This document shows, piece by piece, positions 35,061 through 46,195 of a DNA stretch of 64,000 nucleotides; position 1 is the first letter of the stretch; the number at the start of each line of letters is the position of its first letter. The notes below the pieces were generated by a model. That model had not been told where the DNA came from and searched no databases. It was given only the letters and a program-made list of their open reading frames with translations. Source of the DNA: Zingiber officinale. Its lineage: Eukaryota > Streptophyta > Magnoliopsida > Zingiberales > Zingiberaceae. The position numbers and the translations under genes were made by a program. The stretch is from assembly GCF_018446385.1 (NCBI RefSeq), contig NC_056003.1, forward strand, positions 21,697,198-21,761,197, given 5' to 3'.

Positions 35061-35891
35061 TGTTGATCCCTTGGCGGCCAGCTAGAGGGGGGTGAATAGC
35101 CTGAAAATACAAATCAAACCTTCCTCGATGTTTCAAATTAAATTAAGAAAGCACTTGTATAATAATAGAAAGTAAATGCATAAACTAAAAAAGCAGAGGT
35201 AAGAGAATTTACTAGGTTTGCAATCAAAGGATTGCTAATCTTAGACAAATGAAGTTAACTCAAATCTTCTTTGGGCGGAGTAGCCTCTTTATAACGTTGG
35301 TAGCTTATAAAAGTAGTAGAGTAGAACTAGAAGTGTAAGCACAGAAGTTGTTACAAGTGTTGTTCCGACTACAGAAATCAGGACTGCATTGATAGGCCTG
35401 ATCCGGGCACCTGGAAGGATTCCGGGTGCCTAGGTGTGGATAAAAGTTTATCCACATCACAACAGATCGCTACAGAACGAGTCTGGATAAAATTTTTGAT
35501 CCGGGCACCTGGATACAGTCAACATCAAATTGACTTTTTATCCAGATCTTCCACTCTAGCTCTGCTCGCTTGGGTGATTTCGGTCATCTAGATAGGGCTC
35601 ACCCGAACCCATTTTCCAGCCTTCTCGAGCAGTCTTCCGCTCCGGCTTCTCATCCTTTAGAAACGTCATGCACCTCCTTCTCGTCTGCCAGCATACTCTT
35701 CCGCAACACCTCGTCCTTCAGACGCACCAAGTCCATCGGCTCTCTTCTATGCCGTCCTTCTCATTAGCTGCGTCTTTCGCTCGACTTCCTGTGCTATAAA
35801 GTTATTGCACACTTAGACACAATGCATCAAAATAATAGCAAGACCTAACTTAACTTGATTGATCACATCAAAATTATCACGGGGTACTTAC
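35061..35891 (-). repeat. 3' LTR of outer gag-only element
   Basis: TGTTGATCCC start (forward), with CTAGAGGGGGGTGAATAGCC at 35085-35104. It ends at the CTTAC target of the next element and resumes for a few bases at 39983. Confidence 0.83.
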
Positions 35892-36801
35892 TGTTGGTCC
35901 CTTTGGAGGTCAGCAAGAGGGGAGGGGTGAATTGCCCTACAAAAATAAACACAAAACCTTTCTCGGATATATCGACTAATTAATAAACACTTGTAATAAT
36001 AAAAAGAAGAGACTAAATAAATAAAAATCAGACACAGAGGATTTACTTGGTTTGTAATAAGAGGATTGCTAATCCAAGGTAAAGATGGCGCACAATCTGA
36101 TTCTCCTCTGGGCGGAGTAGCCTCTTACAGCATTGACAGTACAAAAGAATAGAAAGCACAGAAAGAAATGAATTACAAGTGAGTTAATTTGACTGTGCAG
36201 ATCAGTGCTATATTTATAGCACTGGTCGGGGCACCCAGAATGGGTTCCGGGCGCCCTGGGGGATAAAATTTTATCCCCCAACGATCAGATCGCGTTTGAC
36301 GCGATCCTGGTCAAAATCCAGGTCCGGGCACCCGGAAGGGTTCCGGGCGCCCCGGGCTGCTCAGGGCGCCCCGGACTGCTCAGGGCCCCTGAGCCCTGAA
36401 GTCAACATAGGTTGACTTTTTCGTCTCCGGTTCAGCTCGTCTCGGTCTGGGTCTTGTTCGCTCCGGCTCCGCTAGCTTGGCTGATTTCGGCCATCCGAAA
36501 TAGGGCTCACCCGAACCCAAGTTCCGGCCTTTTCCTCGAGCAGCCTTCCTTCCCGGTTTCTCGTCCCTCGAACACCACACACGTTCTTCTCGTCCACCGG
36601 TGTACTCTTCCGCGGTTACCTCGTCCCTCGGACGCACCGAGCCCGTCGGCTCTCTCCCCGTGCCGTCCTTCTCGTTAGCCGTGTCTTCCGCTCGACTTCT
36701 TGTGTTCCTAAGCTCCTGCACACTTAGACACAAGGGTTAAACAAACACAGGACCTAACTTAACTTGTTTGATCACATCAAAACACTTGGGGTTCCAACAA
36801 T
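35892..36801 (-). repeat. 3' LTR (910 bp)
   Basis: The TATA box is inside a dyad at 36203-36224 (GTGCTATAAATATAGCAC core on the minus strand). GGGCGCCC and GGGCGCCCCGG words are at about 36228-36390. A polypurine tract adjoins at 36802. Confidence 0.93.
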
Positions 36802-36955
36802 CTCCCCCTTTTTGATGTGAGCAACCCAAGTTAAGTTAGGGTAAACATATGCAATAGAAACAATTTATATTCAAATAAGTCCAAATATTTTTCAATTGAA
36901 AAATTATATTACCTCCCTCTAGACTTAACATATTTCTCCCCTTTTGATCACATAA
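36802..36955 (-). other. Three polypurine-like tracts
   Basis: On the minus strand, purine runs occur at 36802-36813 (abutting the LTR), 36901-36910 and 36930-36945. They are in the same order and near the same spacing as at 23883-24040 and 39988-40143. Confidence 0.7.
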
Positions 36956-37420
36956 AAATTGGGGTTATAAACAAACCTAAGGTAAAAAAAAACTTTAAGT
37001 AAAACATTTTTCAGAAAAAAACAGTCAAAGTGTTTAACAAAATTTTTCTAAAATTTTAAGTTTGAAACTTATTTCAACATTTCCTAAAATTTTTTTCTAA
37101 TTTTCAGAAAAAATTTCTAAGTTAATTTTCATAAGAAACAATTTTAAGTCAATATTTTTTTAAAATAAATTCTAAGTCAATTAAAAAAAAATTCTAAGGC
37201 AATATTATCAAATTTTTTTTTCTTTTAAATATTAAGGCAAAGAAAATTCTAAGTTAACATTCATAAAAAAAATTTCTAAGTCAATTTTCATAAATAATTT
37301 CTAAGGTAAAAAAAAATTCTAAGTCAAGTTAAAAAAAAAAAATTTAACAGAAATTGAATAACTCTTTTTTAAAGCATTAAGTAATTTAAATTAATACTTT
37401 TTCAGTTAGTTAATTAAACT
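36956..37420. repeat. AT-rich degenerate repeat zone
   Basis: The core AATTTCTAAGTCAA is repeated imperfectly, with A and T runs. It is the counterpart of 24041-25002. No gene is seen. Confidence 0.7.
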
Positions 37421-37763
37421 TTTCATTTCGATATTTGGCTTCCAGGTCATGGCGAGGCACTAGGCCTTCTTGGTTATTGGAGCAACAACCACTTCCTTAG
37501 ACAAAGCCTTATAAAGAAATTAGTTGTTTAATTTTCTTGCTGAAAATGCTAAGTCTAATTTTAATTTTAAATTAAACAGGTTTTTGGAACCCAATAGAGG
37601 TTCCTACTTACAGGATTAACCAAATATTTCCTAGGTACATAGACTTTTGATATATTTCTAATTTGATTTTGATGAAATCTATAATACCAATTTAAACCTC
37701 TATAATTTCTAAAAGTAGAAATATTTGAACCATTAGATTTTTTCAATCTTTCTATTTCTTCTT

Positions 37764-38252
37764 TTAGTTTTTCATTTTCAATTTTTCAAAATCCTCTATA
37801 AGACATGATTTTGCCAAAATTCTTTTTGTTTCTAAAATTTCATTTTCTAATTTGCTATTTTTATTTTCTAATTTATACATGGATTTAGTCATTGCCTTAA
37901 TACCAAAGTAAAGTTCATTAGGGGGTAAGAGGCATACCTCACTTACCATATCAGACTTGAAGCCTGAGTCTCCCCCTGCTTCGCTACTTTCATCTGAGGT
38001 CGCTCCCCCTTCATCGATGTTGGGTTCTGATGTACTTTGCCCTTCGTAGCTTGCCATCAGTGCTATCCTGGCATATTCTTGAATCTCGGACTCAGATGAT
38101 GAAGTGTCGTCCCAAGTGGCTTTTAGGTTTTTATGCTTCTTGGGAATCTTGCCTTTGTCCTTCTTTAGTTCTGGGCAATCTTCTTTTAGATGTCCTTCCT
38201 TTTGACACTGGTAGCATCACATCTTTCTTCTATTTCTTGGATTCTTTTTATT
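37764..38252 (-). pseudogene. Gag C-terminal region: knuckle, acidic tail, coiled coil
   Basis: This follows the intact gag frame after a stop. It has a CCHC knuckle (CYQCQKEGHLKEDCPELK, about 38165-38220 in another frame). Next is the acidic, Ser-rich block (SSSESEIQEYARIALMAS, then DEGGATSDESSEAG). A heptad-like segment (MYKLENKNSKLENEILETKR), a probable coiled coil, ends near 37764. Gag coiled coils are described for Sireviruses. The stop at 38253-38255 and a following frame change separate this part from the N-terminal 253 codons. Confidence 0.78.
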
Positions 38253-39014
38253 CTACATTTCTTTAAATTTATTAGACTTAAAAAACTTTTTAAAGTTTCT
38301 TACCATGTATGCTTCCTGATCGTCTTCTGAATCTGACTCGGGTTCATCCTTCTTGGTTGCGTTTAGTGCAATCATCTGGCTTGCTTCCTTTGTTATCCCG
38401 GCACACCTGGTTTCATGCAATTCAAGAGTGGAGAACAATTCTTCTAAAGTACTTACCTCCAGATCTTTCAAAATGTAGTAGGCGTCGACGATTGATGTCC
38501 ATTCTGGAGTTCTGGGAAACGCATTGAGTGCGTAGCGTATGCTGTCCCGATTTGTTACCGTTTCTCCGAGGTTCTCGAGATCAGTAATTGGTTCTTTTAC
38601 CTTCGAGTGTAGATTGACTACTTTCTCACCTTTTTCTAGACGAATGTTCATCAACTTGTTCCGGAGGATATCTCTTTTGGCGAGCTTCGCTTCAGACATG
38701 CCTTCGTGGAGTTCCAGGAACTTCTCCCAAAGTTCTTTAGCAGATGAATAGTTTCCGATGCGGTTGACCTCTTGAGGCGGTAACACGCTCAGCAGGTGAT
38801 ATTCTGCATGACTATTTGCTACAGATTCATTCTGCTCCTTCTTTGTCCAATTGCTCTCTTCTTTTTCTACTCCATCTTGATTCGTCGGAGCTAAAAAACC
38901 ATACTTCATTATAAACCGAATTTCGAAATCAGATCTTAGGAATACCTCTATACGACGCTTCCATTCTGTGAAGTTCCCCTCGAATTTTGGTGGAACGATG
39001 CTTGGTCCGGCCAT
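38253..39014 (-). CDS. Sirevirus-like gag, 253 codons open
   Basis: The ATG at 39014-39012 opens MAGPSIVPPKFEGNFTEWKR, about 60 bases after the LTR and primer site. The capsid core carries the conserved runs AEYHLLSVLPPQEVNRIGNY, LWEKFLELHEGMSEAKL and RYALNAFPRTPEWTSIVDAY. The C-terminal part (HETRCAGITKEASQMIALN, EPESDSEDDQEAYM) is acidic and ends KKFFKSNKF before a stop. The zinc knuckle lies beyond the stop, so the product is a capsid-like protein lacking nucleocapsid. Homologous but broken copies are at 25003-26142 and 41143-42398. It is the longest intact element-encoded frame in the window. Confidence 0.85.
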   Translation of the reverse strand: MAGPSIVPPKFEGNFTEWKRRIEVFLRSDFEIRFIMKYGFLAPTNQDGVEKEESNWTKKEQNESVANSHAEYHLLSVLPPQEVNRIGNYSSAKELWEKFLELHEGMSEAKLAKRDILRNKLMNIRLEKGEKVVNLHSKVKEPITDLENLGETVTNRDSIRYALNAFPRTPEWTSIVDAYYILKDLEVSTLEELFSTLELHETRCAGITKEASQMIALNATKKDEPESDSEDDQEAYMVRNFKKFFKSNKFKEM

Positions 39015-39057
39015 CTCGTTGCTTCGATCGGTGGTTAGTCCTCCTGAAGCGCGCCTT

Positions 39058-39069
39058 GCTCTGATACCA
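39058..39069 (-). other. Primer-binding site (initiator tRNA-Met)
   Basis: A perfect TGGTATCAGAGC on the minus strand, two bases from the 5' LTR. Confidence 0.92.
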
Positions 39070-39071
39070 CT

Positions 39072-39982
39072 TGTTGGTCCCTTTGGAGGCCGACAAGAGG
39101 GGAGGGGTGAATTGCCCTACAAAAATAAACACAAAACCTTTCTCGGATATATCGACTAATTAACAGACACTTGTAATAATAAAAAGAAGAGACTAAATAA
39201 ACAGAAATCAGACACAGAGGATTTACTTGGTTTGCAATCAGAGGATTGCTAATCCAAGGCAAAGATGGCGCACAATCTGATTCTCCTCTGGGCGGAGTAG
39301 CCACTTACAACGTTGACAGTACAAAAGAATAGAAAGCACAGAAAGAAATGAATTACAAGTGAGTTAATTTGACTGTGCAGATCAGTGCTATATTTATAGC
39401 ACTGGTCGGGGCGCCCCGAATGGGTTCCGGGCGCCCTGGGGGGGATAAAATTTTATCCCCTAACGATCAGATCGTGTTTGACGTGATCCTGATCAAAATC
39501 CAGGTCCGGGCGCCCGGAAGGGTTCCAGGCGCCCCGAGCTGCTCAGGGCGCCCCGGACTGCTCAGGGCGCCCTGAGCCCTGAAGTTAACACAGGTTGACT
39601 TTTTCGTCTCCGGTTCAGCTCATCTCGGTCCGGGTCTTGTTCGCTCCGGCTCTGCTAGCTTGGGTGATCTCGACCATCCGGAATAGGGCTCACCCAAACC
39701 TAAGTTCCGGCCTTTTCCTCGAGAAGCCTTCCTTCCCGATTTCTCGTCCCTCGAACGCCGCGCACATTCTTCTCGTCCACCGGTGTACTCTTCCGCGGCC
39801 ACCTCGTCCCTCGGACGCACCGAGCCCGTCGGCTCTCTCCCCGTGCCGTCCTTCTCGTTAGCCACGTCTTCCGCTCGACTTCCTGTGTTCCTAAGCTCCT
39901 GCACACTTAGACACAAGGGTTAAACAAACACCGGACCTAACTTAACTTGTTTGATCACATCAAAACACTTAGGGTTCCAACA
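39072..39982 (-). repeat. 5' LTR (911 bp)
   Basis: The partner of 35892-36801. The TATA dyad is at 39383-39404. GGGCGCCC words run 39406-39575. It ends TTCCAACA, followed by the CTTAC target duplication. Confidence 0.93.
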
Positions 39983-39987
39983 CTTAC

Positions 39988-40950
39988 AATTTCCCCCTTT
40001 TTTATGTGGATCAACCCAAGTTAAGTTAGGGTTAAAACAAGATATTAAATTGAAGACATTAAATGAAATGAAACAGTAAATATGCAATATTTTGAGAAAA
40101 ATACACCTCCCCTTAAACTTAATTTCTAACTCTTCCCCTTTGGTCACGTTAAAAGTAGGGATTTCTTACTAAATTAAGTTAAAATTAAAGTCTAAGGAAT
40201 TTATACTTGAAAATTAAAACTAGTGACTTACACCAAGGAAAAAATTTATACTCAAAATTCTGATTTTATGATTAAAAATCAATTTTAAACAAAAATAATT
40301 CAAAAATTATTTTATTTCTTGAAAAATTCTAAAATTTTTTGTAATGGTTAATCAGACACATCTAAAATTGAGATAAAATTTTCAAAAAAAAAAAGTAAAA
40401 TAAATTTAAGTGGTAAATAATTATTTACTACAGAAAGATGAATTTTTCTTAAAATTGCAAAAAAAAAAGTTTTGAGGTTCGAAAAAATCTTGATTTTTTT
40501 TGAGAATATAATAGAGTAAATATTTTTTTTTAAAAAAATAAATTTTCAAAAATTAAGTATTTGAGAAATTTTAATATTAAAAGTTAGTATTTTAATAGAA
40601 AATTCATATAAAATTCAATAGCAATAAAAAAAATTTCTTGGACAGAGAATGTGATGAATTTTCACATAAAAATAAATTTTGTAAAAATAACTTTGTGAGA
40701 TATTTTTAATTTGTAAGATATAATATTTAAAAGAAAATTCATAAAAAATAATACAATGGTGAAACAATTTTAAAATTTTTCAACCAATAAGAAATAAAAT
40801 CCTCTTTTGAAAAAAATTAATAACTAATTAATTTTGAATAGAAATTGTACAAAGAAATTTATTTTAGCACATTGGGGAATTAAAAGATAAATATTAAATC
40901 AAATTGAAATTAGAAAGATGCATAATGTAAACTAAGCATGATTTTATAAC
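39988..40950. repeat. Polypurine-like tracts and AT-rich zone of outer gag-only element
   Basis: Minus-strand purine runs lie at 39989-39999, 40104-40113 and 40131-40140. Low-complexity A/T-rich sequence follows to about 40950. No gene is seen. Confidence 0.65.
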
Positions 40951-41142
40951 CCAACATAGGTTCCTTCTAACTGGGTTAATCAGATATTTTCTAGGGATAT
41001 ATGTTTTTATTACTTTTCTGATTTGACCCTTGTGAAACCTATAATACCAATTTAATCCTTTATACTTCCTAAAATTTGAAGCAGAGAAATTGAAACATGC
41101 ATAATTTTAAAAATTTTCCTTTTGATCTTTTAAATTTGTATT

Positions 41143-42398
41143 TTAAATTTTTAATTTTTCAAGATCCTCTATTAAGTAAGATTTTACCAAGATTATTTTT
41201 ATTTCTAAGTTTTTATTTTTCAATTTATCATTTTTTATTTTCAATTTGCACATAGATTTAGATATTGATTCAATATCATAATATAGTTGATCAGGAGGCA
41301 AGAGGCATACCTCACTTACCATGTTAGATTTGAAGCTTGATTCTCCCTTACTTCGTTGCATTCATCTGAAGTTGCTCCCCCTTCATTGATGCTAACTTCT
41401 GAGGTGCTTTGTTCTTCGTGGCTAGCCATCAGTGCTAATTTGGTATATGCTTCTATTTCTGACTCGGATGATGAGCTTTCGTCCCAAGTGGCCTTGAGAT
41501 TCTTGTGCCTGTTTTGCTTGGGTCTCTTGTCTTTTTCCTTTTTGAGTTCCGGGCAGTCATCCTTTATGTATCTTTCTTTTTGACATTGGTAGCATCAAAC
41601 ATTTCTTCTATTTCTTGGATTTTTCCTATTCTGCATTTCTTTAAATTTGTTAAATCTAAAAAATTTCCTAAATTTCCTTACCATGTAAGCTTCTTGGTCT
41701 CCTTTTGGATCTAAGTCTGATTTGGGTTCATCCTTCTTTGTGGGATTTAGTGCCAGATTCTAGCTTAATTCTTTTGTTATACCTGTACATCTGGTTTCAT
41801 GTAATTTTACAGTTGAAAAGAATTACTCTAGGGTACTTACCTCCAAATCCTTCGAAATGTAGTAAGCGTCGATTATTGAAGTCCATTCTGAAGTCCTAGG
41901 AAAAGCGTTGAGTGCATAGTATACCGAGTCCCGGTTGGTTACCATTTCACTGAGGTTGACCAGTCTGGTGATCAACTCCTTGATCTTCGCGTGTAGTTCG
42001 GCTATTTTCTCACCTTTTTCTAGACGGATGTTTGTTAGCTTGTCCCAAAGAATGCCCCATCATGCTAGTTTTGCTTCGGATGTTCCTTCATGAAGTTCCA
42101 AAAACTTCTCCCAGAGGTCTTTTTTCGATGTGTAGCTTCTGATGCGATTTACTTCTTGAGGCAGTAATACACTTAATAAGTGATATTCCGCTCTACTGTT
42201 GGCTATGAAATCACTTTGCTCCTTCTTCGTCCAGAGGTATTCTTCTTTCTCTACGCCTTGTTGATCTTTTAGAACTGCAAAATCGTACTTAATTATTAAA
42301 AGAATTTCAAAGTCAGTTTTTAGGAATATCTCCATTCGACATTTTCAGTGTGCGAACTCCCCCTCAAACTTTGGTGGGATGAGGCTTGGTCTGGCCAT
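41143..42398 (-). pseudogene. Sirevirus-like gag, broken (oldest copy)
   Basis: The start ATG is at 42398-42396 (MARPSL). The core is visible at 42060-42335 (FLKTDFEILLIIKYD, AEYHLLSVLLPQEVNRIRSY, LWEKFLELHEGTSEAKLA). The remaining capsid, a degenerate knuckle near 41560-41600, the acidic block near 41380-41500 and the coiled-coil segment (MCKLKIKNDKLKNKNLEIK, 41143-41361) follow in changing frames. It has more stops than the copy at 38253-39014, as expected from its outer position in the nest. Confidence 0.82.
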
Positions 42399-42456
42399 TG
42401 ATTTTGCTTCGGTCTGAGGGTTAGTCCTTCTGAAGCATCCTAGCTATGATACCAAT

Positions 42457-43161
42457 TATTGGTCCCCTGACGGTCGGCTAGAGGGGGGTGAATAGCCTAA
42501 AAACACAAATCAAACCTTCCTCAACGTTTTAAACTAAATTAAGAAAACACTTGTATAATAACAGAAAGTAAATGCATAAACTAAAAAGCAGAAGTAAGAG
42601 AATTTACTATGTTTACAATCAGAGGATTGTTAATCCTAGACAAATGAAGTACACTCAAATCTCCTTTGGATGGAGTAGCCTCTTTACAACGTTGGTAGCT
42701 TATAAACGTAGTAGAGAAGAACTAGAAGTGTAAGTACAAAAGTTTTTACAAGTGTTGTTCTGACTACAGAAATCAAGACTACATTTATAGGCCTGATTCG
42801 GGCCCCTAGGTGTGAATAAAAGTTTATCCACGTCACAACAGATCATGACAGAATGGGTCTAGATAAAATTTTTGGTTCGGAAGCCTGGAAGGGTTCCGGG
42901 TGCCCGAACCACCTTTACCCAGGGGTGTCTTGGCGAGGTGCCCCGGCTGAACTAGACCGGTCTAGGCGCTCGAACCATAATCAACTTCAAGTTGACTTTT
43001 CATCCAGGTCTTCTGCTCCGACTCCGGTCGCTTGGGTGATTTCGGCCATCCAGAATAGGGCTCACCCGAACCCATTTTCTGGCCTTCTTGAGCAGTCTTC
43101 CGCTCTGGCTTCTCGTCCCTCAGAAATGCCGCACGCCTCCTTCTTGTCCACCAGTATATTA
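42457..43161 (-). repeat. 5' LTR of outer gag-only element, first piece
   Basis: Forward start TATTGGTCCCC (worn TGTTGG), with CTAGAGGGGGGTGAATAGCC at 42479-42498. The LTR continues at 44397-44595 after the inserted solo LTR. Confidence 0.82.
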
Positions 43162-44396
43162 TGTTGGATCGAGACGTGCTAGAGGGGGGTGAATAGCGCT
43201 CGTGACTTTCACTTTTTATATTCGAAAAACGTACGAGTAAAGAGCAGCGGAATTAGAAAACATAACACAGAAGGACCCAAGTATTTACTTGGTTCGGAGC
43301 CTAGGGCGACTCCTACTCCAAGGCCCACGATCGTTGATCACTTTCGGTGGGCAACAACTATAATATCGCAAAAGATTATAATTGAATATTACAATTAAAT
43401 GCACTAGAAATTATACTGGCAATTAGAAATCAAAAAACTGAAGCTCCAAGTTGTCGGTGGCTTGTTACAACACTTCTGGAATGTCTCTTGAGCAGCACGC
43501 GGAAGAAGGATCGCTTGGGAATTGATGATCTGAGCTGCTGGTCGAGACTTGCATATAATGGTTGTTGAAGGCACCTCAAAGTCCCTTGAGGGCTCCTCCA
43601 TCATTACCAAGTCAGCCGCGTGGATGAGCGCAGAAGAAGTCCTCGCTAATCCTCTTGAAGGCGCCTCCATACCCCTTGAAGGTGCCTTCAAGCCTGTCCG
43701 AGGCGCCTCAAGCTTCCATTAGGGCACCTCCAGCCTTGCTGCACACACATCTTCTTCTTTGCACCCGAGGCATCTCCAAGCTCCATGAGGGCGCCTCGGG
43801 TATTGTTCATCCGAGGCACAAAGTGCTCTTTTGTGCTTGCAAGATAGGTTAGTCCACAGAAAAAAATATATCATGCAAAACAAAGTTAGCACATAAATAA
43901 TAACGTAAACAAGAATGTATGATAGTCACCGGACTATCCGGTTCTGACTTCGAATTTTTGACCGAAAATCCTAGGTCGAACCGACTCCTACTATTCCCTC
44001 TATGGGGAATGCGTCCTCACCTACTCCACTCAGGAGAGCATACCAAATGCCAATCTGGTCCTCCAGACCGACTGTTCTTTCTACCTAGGGTTACCACCCC
44101 CTAGGGTTTTTCACCACCTAGGGTTATCTCTCCCTAGGACCTAAGGTTACCCCCTCCCCCCCACTTAGGATTTCCACCACCTAGGGTTACCACCCCCTAG
44201 GACCTAAGATTGCCGTCCCTTAGGGTTTTTCACTACCTAGGGTTACCACCTCCTAGGGTTTTTTACCTGCCTAACCGCAATTAGGACTTTCCTGCAAACT
44301 TATTCACACACGTTAGATAACAAAGAATCTTAACTTTGAATCCCTTTGCCATTATCAAAACTTAGGTTCGATCGTCGGATGCTTCCCGCACCAACA
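43162..44396 (-). mobile_element. Solo LTR, Sirevirus-like (1235 bp)
   Basis: TGTTGGATCGAG...CCAACA is flanked by TATTA (43157-43161) and TATTC (44397-44401), a 4-of-5 target duplication. It is inserted in the 5' LTR of the outer gag-only element, whose sequence resumes exactly at 44397. It is a relative of the solo LTR at 21596-27163: both have GATCG(A)(N)ACGTGCTAGAGGGGGG-like starts and CTAGGGTTACCACCCCCTAG runs (here 44090-44265). Words of the GAAGGCGCCTC type lie at 43655-43800. Confidence 0.88.
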
Positions 44397-44595
44397 TATT
44401 CTTCTGCAGCGCCTCATCCCTCAGACACACTGAGCCCGTCAGCTCTCTCCTGTGTCGTCCTTCTCGCTAGCTGTGTCTTTCGCTCGACTTCCTGTGCTCC
44501 TAAGCTCCTACACACTTAGACACAAGGCATCAAAATAATAACAGGACCTAACTTGACTTGGTTGATCATATCAAAACCATCACGGAGTACTTATA
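44397..44595 (-). repeat. 5' LTR of outer gag-only element, second piece
   Basis: Continuation of 42457-43161. It ends near TACTTATA, then gag of the host element resumes. Confidence 0.78.
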
Positions 44596-45068
44596 AAGAT
44601 GATGAGTCTGAATATGATTCAAGCCATGAATTCATACTCATTTCTGAATGCCCCAATGAGGTAAATTATGACTTGTCTACTACCTTCTTTAAAATTATAG
44701 CATGCATGAATAGAAAATTAATAAAATCAAAAACACAAATTAATCAACTCCTTAATGAAAATCAAAATCTAAAAGAACAACTAAAATCAAACTCAATTAC
44801 TGAACCAGTTTAATCTAGAAATTCAGTTTAATCTAGAAATTCAATTCAAGTTGCAAAACTTGAGGAGGAAAATTTCAAATTGAAAAGTGAAGTTGTTGAG
44901 TTGAGGGAATTTTTAGAAAAATTCATAACAAGATCTAAATACATAGATATGATACTTAGATCACAACTAGCCGTGTATAATAAATCCGAACTTAGATATA
45001 TGTCCAGCTCGACAAATAAAATATTTATATCACTAGTAACCCAAAATAGGAAACAAACAAAAGTTTGA
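44596..45068 (+). pseudogene. Gag C-terminal part of the 18-kb element
   Basis: Gag resumes after the nested insertion with DDESEYDSSHEFILIS, then a long coiled-coil-like stretch (KSKTQINQLLNENQNLKEQL) and a conserved end (YIDMILRSQLAVYNKSELRY). An 18-bp tandem duplication near 44809-44844 carries stops. After 45068 the frame is lost in Asn/Lys-rich AT sequence. Confidence 0.8.
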
Positions 45069-45099
45069 GTTCCAAAAGCTTGTCTAACTAAGCAACTAG

Positions 45100-46195
45100 G
45101 ACTTAATCAATACTATATACTCAAAAATAAAATTCACTACCTAAAACCAAATCAAAATAAACCCAATAATTCAAAATCAAACCCAAAAATAAAACTTAAA
45201 CCTACTAGTTCAAATCTAAAATATAAAATAAAATCAAAACAAATCAAATTCAAACCAAAGAACTAAAGTTAAATTAAATGACTACAAAATCAAATTAAAT
45301 TCAAGCTATAATCAAGTTTATTATAACTATAAAATAAATCAACACAAACCTAAAATTTAACCTAAGTTCAATAATTCAGGGGTAGACACTAAACTTGAGG
45401 CCTCCAAAATAATAGTTTACCCAACTGGTAATTAGGACTAGATAACTTAGGGACTAATTTAACCTAACAAACAGTACTAGAGAAGTTTAGGATGATAGTA
45501 GGTTAAGGAAGCTCTATCTATGCACGTTTAGGAAGAATCATATGTGTTTGACCTGGTGTATTTGGCTTAGTAGAACTAACTGAAGCTACCCCTTACCAAT
45601 CTAAATTTGTTAGACCAAAGTTTTGTGTTAAGTTTTTTGGGCAGGACTATTTAAATAATCTCGAAACGTGATTACTCTAATGATGTCTGTGTGACTCACC
45701 ACAACTTAGAAATTTATTCAAAAAATGCCTGCTTGATTAACCCAAAGCTAAACTTGAATCTAACATAAATTAAACCAACCCCTAAAAATTGAATTTAACT
45801 CATCTCATAAAATGATAAGATACCTCTGAAAACTTAGATTGAGTGAGATAATTAGATCATTAAAATTTAAATTTAAAACTTAAAATTAAAATTAAACTTA
45901 ACTTAAAAAATATTAAAATTAAAATCAAATTAAATTTAAACTTAACTTAAAAATATTAAAATCAAATTCAAATTAAATTTAAACTTAACTTAAAAAATAT
46001 TAAAATTAAATTCAAATTAAAATTTAAACTTAAAACTTAAAATTTAAATTTAAACTTAACTTAAAAAATTTTAAAATTAAAATCAAATTAAAATTAAACT
46101 TAAATTAAAATTAAACTCAAACTAAAATGTAAAATTAAACTAAAATTGAATTAAAAATTAACAACTTAAATCCAACTCTAAAAAAAACTTGGTAT
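45100..46195. repeat. Low-complexity AAATTAAA-type zone
   Basis: A-rich sequence with imperfect tandem AAATTAAACTTAACTTAAAAA units, densest at 45850-46160. No gene is seen. Confidence 0.8.

Larger units (their letters stand above)
35892..39982 (-). mobile_element. Youngest gag-only LTR element (4.1 kb)
   Basis: LTRs are 35892-36801 (910 bp) and 39072-39982 (911 bp), with TGTTGG...CCAACA ends. CTTAC on both sides (35887-35891 and 39983-39987) is a perfect 5-bp target duplication. The LTRs are very similar by eye, and gag is open for 253 codons, so this is the best preserved copy. Internal order on the minus strand: perfect tRNA-iMet primer site (39058-39069), gag, acidic tail, AT-rich repeat zone, three polypurine-like tracts. 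No pol domain is present in the 2.27-kb interior. Transposition must have used proteins from another element, presumably an autonomous Sirevirus. Confidence 0.93.
35061..44595 (-). mobile_element. Gag-only LTR element with two nested insertions
   Basis: This minus-strand member of the same family as 22982-27068 is inserted in the gag of the 32555-50541 element. Its 3' LTR is 35061-35891, continuing for about six bases at 39983-39988. Its 5' LTR is 42457-44595, split by a solo LTR. The primer site is near 42443-42454 (one mismatch). The internal region 39989-42456 holds gag and an AT-rich zone only. Flanking bases (ACGAC and AAGAT) match poorly, as expected for the oldest member of the stack. 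A third element (35892-39982) landed two or three bases from the end of its 3' LTR. Confidence 0.82.
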
